From assembly GCA_946413695.1 (NCBI GenBank), contig CAMKLV010000055.1, positions 1 through 24,441 on the forward strand: DNA of 24,441 nucleotides, written 5' to 3'. The stretch comes from Firm-04 sp946413695 (GTDB lineage Bacteria > Bacillota > Clostridia > Oscillospirales > Ruminococcaceae). Positions 15,525-23,737 of this stretch are shown here, in pieces. Numbering within the stretch: position 1 is the stretch's first letter; the number at the start of each line of letters is the position of its first letter. The notes beneath the pieces are model-generated. The model did no database searches. It saw nothing but the letters and a program-made list of their open reading frames with translations, and had not been told where the DNA came from. A program made the position numbers and the translations under genes.

Positions 15525-18053
15525 TTAGTCAGCCTTACCAAGATCGGTGTACGGAATGATCTTTGCGATGAACTTCAGGATCTTGATGGTATCGTTCTTA
15601 TCCGGAGCGCCGCTTACGTTAACGTCTGCGTTCTTCTTGCCCTGCGCAGTAATCGTTGCCTTTGTATCCTCAGCGCAGAAGCGAGCAAGCAGAACAGCGT
15701 CGGAAACATCCACACGTGCCTCAGGAGTGGCACCTTCGGATTCGTTGACATTACCCCAGTCGGTTTTGCCGGGTTCATCAGGCACAGTGGTGACAGGGGG
15801 CTCAGTGGTCTGCTTCGGATCAGGATCAACATCAGACGGAACAATCTCCGGATAGAGCTCAGCCATGGTGCCGAGGCCCATCAGGATATCGCCAGCGTGC
15901 CAGAATCTGTGGTACTCAAGGTCAACTGCTTCAACGTTCTTGAACGCGCTGCAGTCGGTTGCGCAGTCCATACCGTAGGAGTAGGTGCCGGAGAATTCCT
16001 TCATCTCAGCGCCTTCTGCCTTATCCTTCTTGTATGCTGCTTCGAGCTTTGCATACAGATCGGAGTAGGACTGACCCGAATCCTTGTACATCTCGCGGAG
16101 GTCAATGAACTTGGAGCCCGGACCAACCTCGTAGCCATACGGATACTTGCCTGACTTGCCGTCGGTATCGACTTCCTGCTCCCAGAAACGAGCCAGCGAA
16201 CCGTTGTGGTCAACTCTGGTCAGACCGATGTTGTCACGAGCATTTGCCCATGTACGGTCGAGGAGCTGCTGTGCGGTGTAGAGAGCCTTCTCAGCGGTAG
16301 AACCGGTAGCAGAAGCCTCAGAAGCCTTCACGCCGTTTGCTGCAGCATAGTAGGTCAGCAAGTTTGCATAAGAGCAAACGCAGCCGAGGTCGGTGTTCTG
16401 GTAGCCGGCAACTGTTGCGTGCAGGCTGGAGTTATCAGCATACTTACCGCTCCAGTCATTCGGAGCACCGGACCACTTCAGGCTGGACGGAACCTTGAAA
16501 TCGCCCTTGTCGTCGATGGTGGTCTCGCTGAGGAAGAACTCAACCCACTTGTCGAGGACAGTCTTCAGAGCTTCCTTGATGCTCACGCCGCCAGGAGTGA
16601 TGGAAGAGCCCTTGGAGGAGTAGGTGGAATCCTGGCAAACCAGATAGTACAGCTCAGCAAGACGCTGGGTTGCCCAGTACTGGTTACCGGTCCAGTTGTT
16701 GGAACCCGGGTCAGCGTAAACCGGCTGCTCGATGTAAGCCATCTTGTGGAACTGCGGAATGCCGCTCGGATACTTTTCATAGTCGCCCATCCAGCAGTTG
16801 GTGCAGCCGCCTGCGAACGGACCTTCAGCGGAAGACAGCCAGAGATACATCTCGAGCTGACGGGTGAGGGAATCCTCATAGTCCTTGGTTGCGCCTTCAG
16901 CCTTCATGCCGCCGTTCAGATCGGAATCATAGAGCAGACCGAAAGCTGCCAGCGGGTTCTGATAGAACTGATGTGCATGCGAGCAGCCGATCTGCCATGC
17001 CCAGGAGTGCTGGGAGCTGCCGTCGCCGCCCCATGCGGTGTACCAAGCCATCAGATAGTGCTTGCCCTTGTCGCCTGCAGAAGAGGACTGCATGTTCTGG
17101 CAGCCGATCTCCTTGTAGTACTTATCGTACATATCGTTACGGCAGAAGTCACCCATCATACCGGCCTTGGAGGAAACGTCCTTGTTGCCGACGCCCCAGC
17201 GGTTTGCTGCGAATGCAGCCTGGATTGCACGGTCTTCAGCGTCCGGAGCGTTGGTGTAGGACCAGGACTCGGAAGTAGAAGACTGGAATGCGAACTTCAT
17301 GCCCTGACCGGATGCGCCGTACTTCAGGGTCTCGATGGACGGATGCGGAATGGTCTCGAAGCAGGATTCCTGGTCGCCGCGCTGGAAGGTGTTGATGAAT
17401 GTCAGATCACCCTTTTCGCCGCGGGCAGAACCGCCGAAGCCATACCAGTCATCAACGTCAGCCAGCCAGTGCAGCAGATACTCTCTGCCTTCGCTGCTGT
17501 AAGCGGAGGTGAACTTGCTGTGCATCGGGTTAGAACCGGTATTGGAAGAGCTGCCCTCAGCCGGATACTTCTCGATGCTGTCCGGATGCTCAGCAGAAAC
17601 CTGTGCGCTCAGGGAGGACTGATCGAAGAAACCAGCCTGCTGATCCTTTGCAGGAATCAGGGCCTCAAGGGTCTTCCACGCATCAGCCAGGTCGGAGCCG
17701 GAAGCGCCGTCAACCACGCCGTCCTTGACGAGGTTATCGTGCATAGCTGCGATCCAGACGATGTAGGACATAGCCTCGGAAGTGGTCTCGTGGCCGTAGT
17801 CCGGAGCCTCACAGATCAGCTCCTCAACGGAGTGATACGGAACGCCGTCCTTGCTCAGGTAGCCGTTCTCCTGACCGTTGGTGTAGACATCATCATACAG
17901 TGACATGAAACGCTGTGCATAGGTCTTATCGCCGAACTTCTCAGGCTTTGTACGCTTTTCAAAAGCCGAAGCGGAGACGGACAGCAGAGCGCTGGATGCC
18001 ATTGCTGCTGCCAGCACGGCAGCGAGAATTGCTCTGTTCTTCTTGAATTGCAT
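15525..18053 (-). CDS. Secreted GH48 reducing-end cellulase with C-terminal dockerin
   Basis: Family 48 processive exocellulase, usually the most abundant enzyme of cellulosomes. The 842-aa product has a signal peptide (cleavage likely after ASA, residue 30), the catalytic domain (about 31-739), a Thr/Pro linker (about 740-764) and a dockerin (about 765-842). GH48 hallmarks: EAPDYGHETTSEA with probable acid E89, YLLHWLADVDDWYGFG, NTFQRGDQESCFETIPHPS. The dockerin second calcium loop is complete (D810, N812, S814, D818, D821); the first carries an insertion. Start choice: GAGAGGGG lies 9 nt before ATG 18053 and a signal peptide follows; a 78-codon in-frame open stretch upstream lies in the leader and lacks these. 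It is alone in its transcript. The catalytic region seems somewhat longer than the roughly 640 aa of clostridial enzymes. Confidence 0.95.
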   Translation of the reverse strand: MQFKKNRAILAAVLAAAMASSALLSVSASAFEKRTKPEKFGDKTYAQRFMSLYDDVYTNGQENGYLSKDGVPYHSVEELICEAPDYGHETTSEAMSYIVWIAAMHDNLVKDGVVDGASGSDLADAWKTLEALIPAKDQQAGFFDQSSLSAQVSAEHPDSIEKYPAEGSSSNTGSNPMHSKFTSAYSSEGREYLLHWLADVDDWYGFGGSARGEKGDLTFINTFQRGDQESCFETIPHPSIETLKYGASGQGMKFAFQSSTSESWSYTNAPDAEDRAIQAAFAANRWGVGNKDVSSKAGMMGDFCRNDMYDKYYKEIGCQNMQSSSAGDKGKHYLMAWYTAWGGDGSSQHSWAWQIGCSHAHQFYQNPLAAFGLLYDSDLNGGMKAEGATKDYEDSLTRQLEMYLWLSSAEGPFAGGCTNCWMGDYEKYPSGIPQFHKMAYIEQPVYADPGSNNWTGNQYWATQRLAELYYLVCQDSTYSSKGSSITPGGVSIKEALKTVLDKWVEFFLSETTIDDKGDFKVPSSLKWSGAPNDWSGKYADNSSLHATVAGYQNTDLGCVCSYANLLTYYAAANGVKASEASATGSTAEKALYTAQQLLDRTWANARDNIGLTRVDHNGSLARFWEQEVDTDGKSGKYPYGYEVGPGSKFIDLREMYKDSGQSYSDLYAKLEAAYKKDKAEGAEMKEFSGTYSYGMDCATDCSAFKNVEAVDLEYHRFWHAGDILMGLGTMAELYPEIVPSDVDPDPKQTTEPPVTTVPDEPGKTDWGNVNESEGATPEARVDVSDAVLLARFCAEDTKATITAQGKKNADVNVSGAPDKNDTIKILKFIAKIIPYTDLGKAD

Positions 18054-18300
18054 TCTTTTTTTCCCCTCTCGTAGAATTTGATAGATTTTCGCTTCTGGAT
18101 AGATGCACGGCCAGTCCGAGAAGCTGCGGACTGTGCATGTTGCGGGTACGTGAGCGGCAGCCTTTCCCGTGCCGAGGATGCCGCACCGATTCTGTACCGG
18201 TATCCGCAGCATTTTGAGCGATCGTTCCCGATCCGGCATCCGTTCCAGTGACCGGAACCCTGCGCGCACAAATGCATATAGAGACACCTATACAGTACCT
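18054..18300 (-). ncRNA. Structured 5' leader of the GH48 mRNA
   Basis: Between the predicted start site near 18300 and the cellulase ATG lie about 245 nt that are GC-rich and fold well. Read on the minus strand: stem GTTCC/GGAAC (18242-18258, 7-nt loop); directly next to it an 8-bp stem GGATGCCG/CGGCATCC (18176-18183 with 18234-18241) closing a junction with an inner stem GATCG/CGATC capped by a GGAA tetraloop (18220-18233) and a weaker ACCG/CGGT stem (18185-18201); then a 12-bp stem with a 4-nt bulge (18103-18118 with 18127-18138). I recognise no known riboswitch. A cis-regulatory or mRNA-stabilising role is inference. Confidence 0.5.
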
Positions 18301-18306
18301 GTTTTC

Positions 18307-18335
18307 ATTATAATTATTTTTCTGACCTTTGTCAA
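18307..18335 (-). promoter_or_regulatory. Fully consensus promoter of the GH48 gene
   Basis: On the minus strand TTGACA (18330-18335), a 17-nt spacer and TATAAT (18307-18312): perfect sigma-A boxes and spacing. The start point would be near 18300. A perfect promoter fits the very high expression known for GH48 enzymes and suggests that control, if any, acts by a repressor or through the leader. Confidence 0.88.
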
Positions 18336-18770
18336 GCCTTTGTCACGAAACATCCGCTCCCCGTTGCGCTTTTCGGATACTTCACCAAATCAGGTTTTAG
18401 ATTTTTGTTTATTTTGCCGTTCATAATTGTCCGAAATTTTACATTCTGTATTTTTCCGTATTTTTCCGCCTGCTGACACATCCCGAACACATGCACCCGC
18501 TATTCTATATATAGTATAATCGGGACGTATGTGCCGCTGCCGGAACAGTGTGCAGCCGCGGCATGAACCCTGCGGAATCATCCTCTCCGTATAGATTTAT
18601 AATCCGTACACAGTTTGTTCATATTCTGTTCATCTTATTTTGCGATAATAAAATGAATATGTCTTGCCGTCCGCGCCGCCGGAAACGGGTAACCGGCGAT
18701 GCATCACGCGGCACATATTTTCAATCTTTTAGCAATTTCTTGCAATGATGAAAGGGGCTTTGCGGAAAAC
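18336..18770. other. Divergent intergenic region without a gene
   Basis: AT-rich stretch between the cellulase promoter and the ABC operon. It holds a tandem 10-bp repeat TATTTTTCCG (18449-18458, 18459-18468), a plus-strand -10 box (18515-18520), a stem TGCCGC/GCGGCA (18532-18537 with 18558-18563), two TGTTCAT words 11 bp apart (18616-18622, 18627-18633) and a stem CGCCGG/CCGGCG (18677-18682 with 18693-18698). No reading frame here looks coding. Confidence 0.6.
18515..18520 (+). promoter_or_regulatory. Possible -10 box for the ABC transporter operon
   Basis: TATAAT preceded by TATATATAG. No good -35 at 16-18 nt. If used, the mRNA would have a leader of about 240 nt. A second TATAAT at 18598-18603 also lacks a clear -35, so the start of this operon is uncertain. 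Confidence 0.35.
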
Positions 18771-19835
18771 ATGGTTGAGATCAAAAACCTCACAAAATTT
18801 TACGGCTCGCATCCGGCTGTGCAGGATATCTCCTTCACCGTCGGCGATCATGAAGTGCTTGGTTTTCTCGGACCGAACGGCGCCGGAAAATCCACCACGA
18901 TGAACATGATCACCGGATGTCTGCCCTCTACCTCAGGTACCGTGCTGGTAGACGGCTATGACATCTCAAAGGAACCGCTGGAGGTCAAGCGGCGCATCGG
19001 CTATCTGCCGGAGATTCCGCCGGTTTATCCGGATATGCGCGTGCGTGACTATCTGAACTTTGCGGCAGGACTCAAGGGCGTGCCGCGCGCCGACCGTCAG
19101 AAGCAGGTCGAAAACGCAATGGAGCGCCTGCATATCACCGATGTCCAGAAGCGGATCATCGGCAATCTTTCCAAAGGTTACCGGCAGCGTGTCGGCTTTG
19201 CGATGGCACTGCTCGGCTCGCCGAAGTTCCTGATTCTCGATGAACCGACAGTCGGTCTGGACCCGACACAGGTCATGGAGGTGCGCCGCCTGATTCAGGA
19301 TCTTGCGCGGGAGCATACTATTATATTCTCGACGCACATCCTCGCGGAGGTGACCGCCGTCTGTGAGCGCGTGGTCATTATCAACAAGGGACAGATCCGC
19401 GCAGTCGATACAATCGAGCATCTGGAATCGACGGTCGGCGGCGATCTCAAGCTCCGCCTCAAGGTCGAGGGCGAGATCACAAAGGTCACGGATATCATCC
19501 GGAATACGGAAGGCGTCCGCTCGGTTGATGAGGTCGAGTTCGATTCGCAGGGCGTCAATGCATTCACCGTCACGGCGGAATCCGAGTCCGTGCGCAAGCC
19601 GCTGATGGCGCGCCTGATCGCCGAGGACTGCATGGTGCTCGAGATCACATCGGTCAAATCGAGCCTCGAGGATGTCTTTGTCAAGCTGACCGCCCCGACC
19701 CGCGCACAGTCGCGCGAGGAGGCATTCGAGGAGCTCGGCAAAGAGATGGACAGACAGCGCGAAGCGGAGGAAGCCGCAAAGAAGGCGGCATCCGAAGCAG
19801 AAGCTGACGAAACCGAAAAGGAGGCGAAGGACTGA
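18771..19835 (+). CDS. ABC transporter ATP-binding protein, GldA/multidrug type
   Basis: Cytoplasmic ATPase of an ABC-2 exporter. The 354-aa protein has Walker A GPNGAGKST (34-42), the region GYLPEIPPVYPDM (77-89) typical of GldA-like ATPases, signature LSKGYRQR (133-140), Walker B LILDEP (154-159) and the H-loop His (H189). A C-terminal domain follows, ending in a charged Glu/Lys/Ala tail (about 318-354) that may form a coil. Start choice: family similarity begins at MVEIKNLTKFYG; the best SD-like AGGGG is 13 nt upstream, rather far. The stop overlaps the permease start (TGATG). It is most likely the energy subunit for the next gene. Substrate unknown. Confidence 0.9.
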   Translation: MVEIKNLTKFYGSHPAVQDISFTVGDHEVLGFLGPNGAGKSTTMNMITGCLPSTSGTVLVDGYDISKEPLEVKRRIGYLPEIPPVYPDMRVRDYLNFAAGLKGVPRADRQKQVENAMERLHITDVQKRIIGNLSKGYRQRVGFAMALLGSPKFLILDEPTVGLDPTQVMEVRRLIQDLAREHTIIFSTHILAEVTAVCERVVIINKGQIRAVDTIEHLESTVGGDLKLRLKVEGEITKVTDIIRNTEGVRSVDEVEFDSQGVNAFTVTAESESVRKPLMARLIAEDCMVLEITSVKSSLEDVFVKLTAPTRAQSREEAFEELGKEMDRQREAEEAAKKAASEAEADETEKEAKD

Positions 19836-20566
19836 TGTTTGCGCTTTATAAAAAGGAGGTGCAGTCCTACTTCTGCTCTCCGTTTGCTTATGTGGTCAGC
19901 GCCCTGTTCCTGATGGTGTTCTCGCTGAGCTTCATCAACTCCATCTCCAATATGGATTCCAGCGTGCTGAAATTCTCTTTCTCCAATATCTTCTATAACA
20001 GCTTTTTCTATTTCATCTTCCTGATTCCGCTGCTGACAATGCGTACCTTTGCCGAGGAGCGCAAGTCCAAAACGGAAACGATCTGGCTTTCCGCACCGAT
20101 CACGATTCCGCAGGTTGTGTTTGCAAAGTTCTTTGCCGTTGCAACGGTCTTCCTGCTGATGATGGTGCTCTCGCTGTTCTTCCCGCTGGTTGCATTCATC
20201 AAGGGCTCCGTGATCGGCTCCAGCCTTGTCTGCGGCTATCTCGGATTCTTCCTGTGGAGTCTCGTCTGCATCGCAATCGGCATCATGATGTCCGCGCTGA
20301 CGGACAACCCGATCCTTGCAGCGGTTTTCGGCGAAGCGGCAATGATCGTCGTGATCTTCCTGGACAACCTCACGCAGTCCGATCTGATCCAGTCGCTGCC
20401 GGTTGTTGCAAAGGTCTTTACATGGTTCTCAACGGAAACAAGATTCGGCGCATTCTCGCAGGGACTTTTCAGCCTCGCTGATCTCACATTCTTTATTTCG
20501 ATTACGCTCGTGGTGCTGATCTGGACGATCATTATTATTGAAAAGCGCCGCTGGAGCAGAGGCTGA
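19835..20566 (+). CDS. ABC-2 type permease, GldF-like
   Basis: 243-aa integral membrane protein with about six hydrophobic segments (about 15-36, 53-69, 99-122, 130-151, 155-175, 211-237). The loop PLLTMRTFAEERKSKTETIW and the following SAPIT match the GldF-like ABC-2 permease family, where this cytoplasmic loop contacts the ATPase. ATG 19835 shares one base with the ATPase stop; GGAGG lies 10 nt upstream inside that gene. It pairs with the ATPase to form the membrane channel. What it exports or pulls on is unknown; members outside Bacteroidetes are not linked to gliding. Confidence 0.88.
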   Translation: MFALYKKEVQSYFCSPFAYVVSALFLMVFSLSFINSISNMDSSVLKFSFSNIFYNSFFYFIFLIPLLTMRTFAEERKSKTETIWLSAPITIPQVVFAKFFAVATVFLLMMVLSLFFPLVAFIKGSVIGSSLVCGYLGFFLWSLVCIAIGIMMSALTDNPILAAVFGEAAMIVVIFLDNLTQSDLIQSLPVVAKVFTWFSTETRFGAFSQGLFSLADLTFFISITLVVLIWTIIIIEKRRWSRG

Positions 20567-20580
20567 GGAGGGAAACTGCA

Positions 20581-22053
20581 ATGGATAAAGCATCAATTAC
20601 TGCGAAGAACAAGCGGTATACGGCGCTTGCATGGATTCTCGCGATCCTCGTGCTCGCCGTCGCAGTTCCGCTCAATCTGATCATCGAGCGGCTCAATATC
20701 AATTTTGATATGACGCCGAACAGCATGTATACGCTGACCGACACCACCAAAAACTATCTGGACGAGCTCGATGCAAAGGGCATCACGGTCGATGTCTACT
20801 TCCTGACAAAGCTCGAGGATCTCTCGGAGGATCTCGAATGCCTCGCGCTTTACCGCACACTGCTCGCCTACAAGGAGCATCCGTGCTTCAACCTGATCGA
20901 CTTCGATCCGGATACCGATCCGGAATCGCTGCGCAAGATCAATCCCGACGGCATCTACAATCTCTCCTCGGGCGATTTCCTGTTCTCATATAATAACATG
21001 GTCAAGCGCCTGCCGGGTTCATTGATGTACACCTACAAGACCGATGCGGATGCACACATCATCGGTGCGGAGTTCCGCGCAGAAAACTATTTCACCGGCT
21101 ACATGAAAAGCGTTGTGGACGGCATCATGCCGACGGTCTACTTCCTCTCCGGTCACGATGAGGTGCCGCTCTCCAAGATGACACAGCTCTCTGCAAACCT
21201 CGGCAACTACAACTACGGCGCCAAGGAGCTGAACCTGATGACCGGCACACAGATTCCGGAGGACTGCTGCATTCTGGTCATTGCTTCCCCGCGCTCCGAT
21301 CTGACGGACGAGGAATACAAAAAGATCCTCGCCTATACGCAGAAGGGCGGACACATCAGCGTCCTGATGAATCCGGATGACTCCAAAACAGTCTACCGGA
21401 ATCTCGAAACGCTGCTCAGCAATTACTGCGTCGGCATGAACTATGACCGCGTTGAGGAAACAGACGCAAACCGCCGCTCCCACAAGGATACCTACGCGAT
21501 GATGTGCGATATCATTCAGGCAAACACCGAGACCGGCGAAGACCTCACCTCCGGCCTGCTGCCGAATGTCAACAACATCGTCACCTATATGCCGTCTTCG
21601 CGCAGCTTCTACACCGTCTACGGCACAAACTACGGCAAGCTGATCGCAGATACGCTGATCCGCACACAGACCACCGCAAAATCCGTCCCGGCGGGCGGCA
21701 CGCCGCTCGATCCGCAGACCGTCGAAGGTCAGAACCTCGTGCTCTCGATGTATGTCATCGACACCGAGCATGAAAACTCCAAGCTGATCGTCTTCGGCTC
21801 CTCGGATTTCCTCACCGATGAAGGCGCGGGCAATGCATATTTCATCAACCCGCTGCAGCTCTTCCTGACCTCGGTCACATGGATGTATAACTCCGATCTG
21901 GATATGAACATCCAGAACAAGGAGCGCACCTTTGACAGTCTCGATGTCAACGGCTCGGGCGAGGCAAGCGGACTGATCGCGATCTTTATCGGATTCCCGG
22001 TACTCGTCGCCGCAGCAGGCGTTGTGATCTGGCTGAGGAGGAAGGACGCATGA
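20581..22053 (+). CDS. GldG-like ABC transporter auxiliary protein
   Basis: 490-aa protein with one membrane helix near the N-terminus (about 16-35) and another at the C-terminus (about 463-484); the large part between lies outside the membrane. The N-terminal segment NINFDMTPNSMYTLTD is the typical start of GldG/ABC-type uncharacterised transport domains, followed by VDVYFLT, an IDFDPD stretch and VYFLSGHDE. The later VFGSSDFLTDEG segment is also typical. GGAGG lies 9 nt before ATG 20581, 14 nt after the permease stop. It overlaps the next gene by 4 nt. Probably a periplasm-side partner of the permease; mechanism unknown. Confidence 0.87.
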   Translation: MDKASITAKNKRYTALAWILAILVLAVAVPLNLIIERLNINFDMTPNSMYTLTDTTKNYLDELDAKGITVDVYFLTKLEDLSEDLECLALYRTLLAYKEHPCFNLIDFDPDTDPESLRKINPDGIYNLSSGDFLFSYNNMVKRLPGSLMYTYKTDADAHIIGAEFRAENYFTGYMKSVVDGIMPTVYFLSGHDEVPLSKMTQLSANLGNYNYGAKELNLMTGTQIPEDCCILVIASPRSDLTDEEYKKILAYTQKGGHISVLMNPDDSKTVYRNLETLLSNYCVGMNYDRVEETDANRRSHKDTYAMMCDIIQANTETGEDLTSGLLPNVNNIVTYMPSSRSFYTVYGTNYGKLIADTLIRTQTTAKSVPAGGTPLDPQTVEGQNLVLSMYVIDTEHENSKLIVFGSSDFLTDEGAGNAYFINPLQLFLTSVTWMYNSDLDMNIQNKERTFDSLDVNGSGEASGLIAIFIGFPVLVAAAGVVIWLRRKDA

Positions 22054-23459
22054 AGCAGCTTCGTTGGATCTGGATACTCGGCGCAGCCGCCGTCCTTTTG
22101 ACCGTCCTGTTCATCGTTGTGGACCGCCGCAGCAAGCAGCAGGAGGAAAAGGCGCATGTCGGCGACGCAAAGCAGCTCCTGCAGATTGATCCGGATGCCG
22201 TGACGGACATCGAGCTGAACAATGAAGAAGGCAAAACCGTCTTCACATGGAACGGCACCGCGCGCACATGGGAAATCTCCGAGGGCGACAAGTTCAATGT
22301 CAATGTTTACGCGGTCTCGGCGATCTGCAATTACGCCTGCGGGCTCAAATCCCTGAAAACGGTCGCCTTCGACTGCCAGAACACCGATGTCTACGGCTTT
22401 CAAGACCCCATCTCGGTCAAAATCTACACAACCGATACCGGCAAGGAGCATCCGTATATCATCTATGTCGGCGACGCAACCCCGACCTATGACGCCTACT
22501 ACGCCATGATCGACGGCTCAAACGATGTCTACACCATCGACTACAACAGCGGAACCGTGTTCTGCTCGACGCTCAATTCGCTGAAAAACCGCTATCTGTT
22601 CGATACCAGTACCTCGCTCGTCAACTACTACAAAGTCGAACAGGACGGCGAAACCAAAATCGAAATCCGGAAGAACAGCGACAATCTGTGGGAGATGCTC
22701 CAGCCTGCCGCATTCCCGCTCTCGGATTCAGATGTCAGCGAGATGATGAACAGCATCGTCCGCGTGCAGATTGATGCCTATCTCGAAAAGGATCCGGCGG
22801 ATCTTGCGCAGTACGGTCTCGACAAGCCGCACACGAAGCTCTGGCTGGAAGGCACGCTCGGCGACATCGACATGAAAGAGGAAATCTGGTTCGGTGACAT
22901 GGTCTCGAGCAACGAGGCGGAAACGCAGATTTACGGCTACTACGCGAACTCAAAGCAGCTGTTCCGCATCAACCGCGCAGAGGTTTCGTTCACAGAGCAG
23001 GACATCACAACTTTGATGTACCCCTACTGCGTCGAGCCCGATATCAGGGAGCTCAAATCCGTGGAGATCGACATGGGCAGCTATTACGATCTGCACGAAA
23101 CGCTGTATCTCGACTATGCAAACGGGCAGTACAGCCTCGGCGATATTGACATCACCGCGAAAAACGATGAGAACATCATGCAGCTTTATCAGACGCTCTA
23201 CCGCACGATCGCGACGCTGAAATTCTCGGAGGTGCATCTGGATGAGCAGCCTGATATGGAGAAAGAGCCCGCCATGCAGATCATTTACACAGAGCAGAAA
23301 GGCGGCAAAACAACACTTGATTTCATCGAAAAGGGTACCAATGATTTCTATCTGGTGAAGAACGGCACCTACACCGGTCTGACCGTGCGTCTGAACAGAT
23401 TTACCAGTTCCGGCAGCATCACCGACCGCTACCAGATGCTCCTCACAGCGCTGAAATAA
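22050..23459 (+). CDS. DUF4340-domain membrane-anchored protein
   Basis: 469-aa protein with one N-terminal membrane helix (about 5-24) and a long beta-rich extracytoplasmic part. DUF4340 features include DPDAVTDIELNN, W-N-G-type turns, KTVAFDCQNTDVYGF and YVGDATPTYDAYYAMIDGS. DUF4340 proteins commonly follow GldG genes, and the ATGA overlap with the upstream gene (22050-22053) plus GAGGAGG 8 nt before the ATG shows one operon. Likely an accessory part of the same exporter; function unknown. Last gene of the unit; a hairpin terminator lies about 95 nt downstream. Confidence 0.87.
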   Translation: MKQLRWIWILGAAAVLLTVLFIVVDRRSKQQEEKAHVGDAKQLLQIDPDAVTDIELNNEEGKTVFTWNGTARTWEISEGDKFNVNVYAVSAICNYACGLKSLKTVAFDCQNTDVYGFQDPISVKIYTTDTGKEHPYIIYVGDATPTYDAYYAMIDGSNDVYTIDYNSGTVFCSTLNSLKNRYLFDTSTSLVNYYKVEQDGETKIEIRKNSDNLWEMLQPAAFPLSDSDVSEMMNSIVRVQIDAYLEKDPADLAQYGLDKPHTKLWLEGTLGDIDMKEEIWFGDMVSSNEAETQIYGYYANSKQLFRINRAEVSFTEQDITTLMYPYCVEPDIRELKSVEIDMGSYYDLHETLYLDYANGQYSLGDIDITAKNDENIMQLYQTLYRTIATLKFSEVHLDEQPDMEKEPAMQIIYTEQKGGKTTLDFIEKGTNDFYLVKNGTYTGLTVRLNRFTSSGSITDRYQMLLTALK

Positions 23460-23463
23460 GAAA

Positions 23464-23533
23464 CCGGTATCGCTCCGCGATGGATTGATAATGGGCTGCG
23501 CGCCCAAACTGCGCCAAAGGGACATTGTCCCTT
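23464..23533 (-). repeat. Composite three-hairpin repeat, right inverted copy
   Basis: Read on the minus strand it holds, in the same order as at 8-77: hairpin AAGGGACA/TGTCCCTT (23517-23533), a GGGC/GCCC hairpin (23493-23505), ATTATCAATC (23483-23492), hairpin ATCGC-GGA-GCGAT (23469-23481) and ACCG (23465-23468). It begins 5 nt after the DUF4340 stop codon. Confidence 0.65.
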
Positions 23534-23554
23534 AAGAATATGCAAATACAGATG

Positions 23555-23597
23555 AAGCCGCTGAATGAGTGAAAAGAGCTCATTCAGCGGCTTTTGC
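23555..23597 (+). terminator. Hairpin terminator of the ABC operon
   Basis: Perfect 15-bp stem AAGCCGCTGAATGAG (23555-23569) and its complement (23579-23593), 9-nt loop, followed by a T-run overlapping the stem end (23592-23595). First member of a near-identical pair; the other copy is at 23738-23779. Confidence 0.75.
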
Positions 23598-23629
23598 AGC
23601 ACGCAGCACGCAGGGCGCGCCGCCGATAG

Positions 23630-23679
23630 GCTAAAGTCCGAAGCAAGCAGTGCCTGCATCCGAAATGCTAAAGTCCGAA
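23630..23679 (+). repeat. Short direct repeat
   Basis: GCTAAAGTCCGAA occurs at 23630-23642 and 23667-23679, 37 bp apart, between the two terminator-like hairpins. No reading frame runs through it. Function unknown. Confidence 0.5.
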
Positions 23680-23737
23680 TCGGTCAAACAAAAGGCAAAA
23701 GTCTATCGTCCCGATCATAGTAAAATATATAATTATA

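Noticed and set aside
16206..17903. 565-codon plus-strand frame opposite the GH48 gene
   Set aside because: Mirror of GC-rich third positions; no family features, while the minus strand is a clear GH48 enzyme.
18103..18258. Known riboswitch (for example c-di-GMP class) in the cellulase leader
   Set aside because: The stems do not carry the conserved unpaired motifs that I know for those classes, so it is left as an unclassified structured leader.
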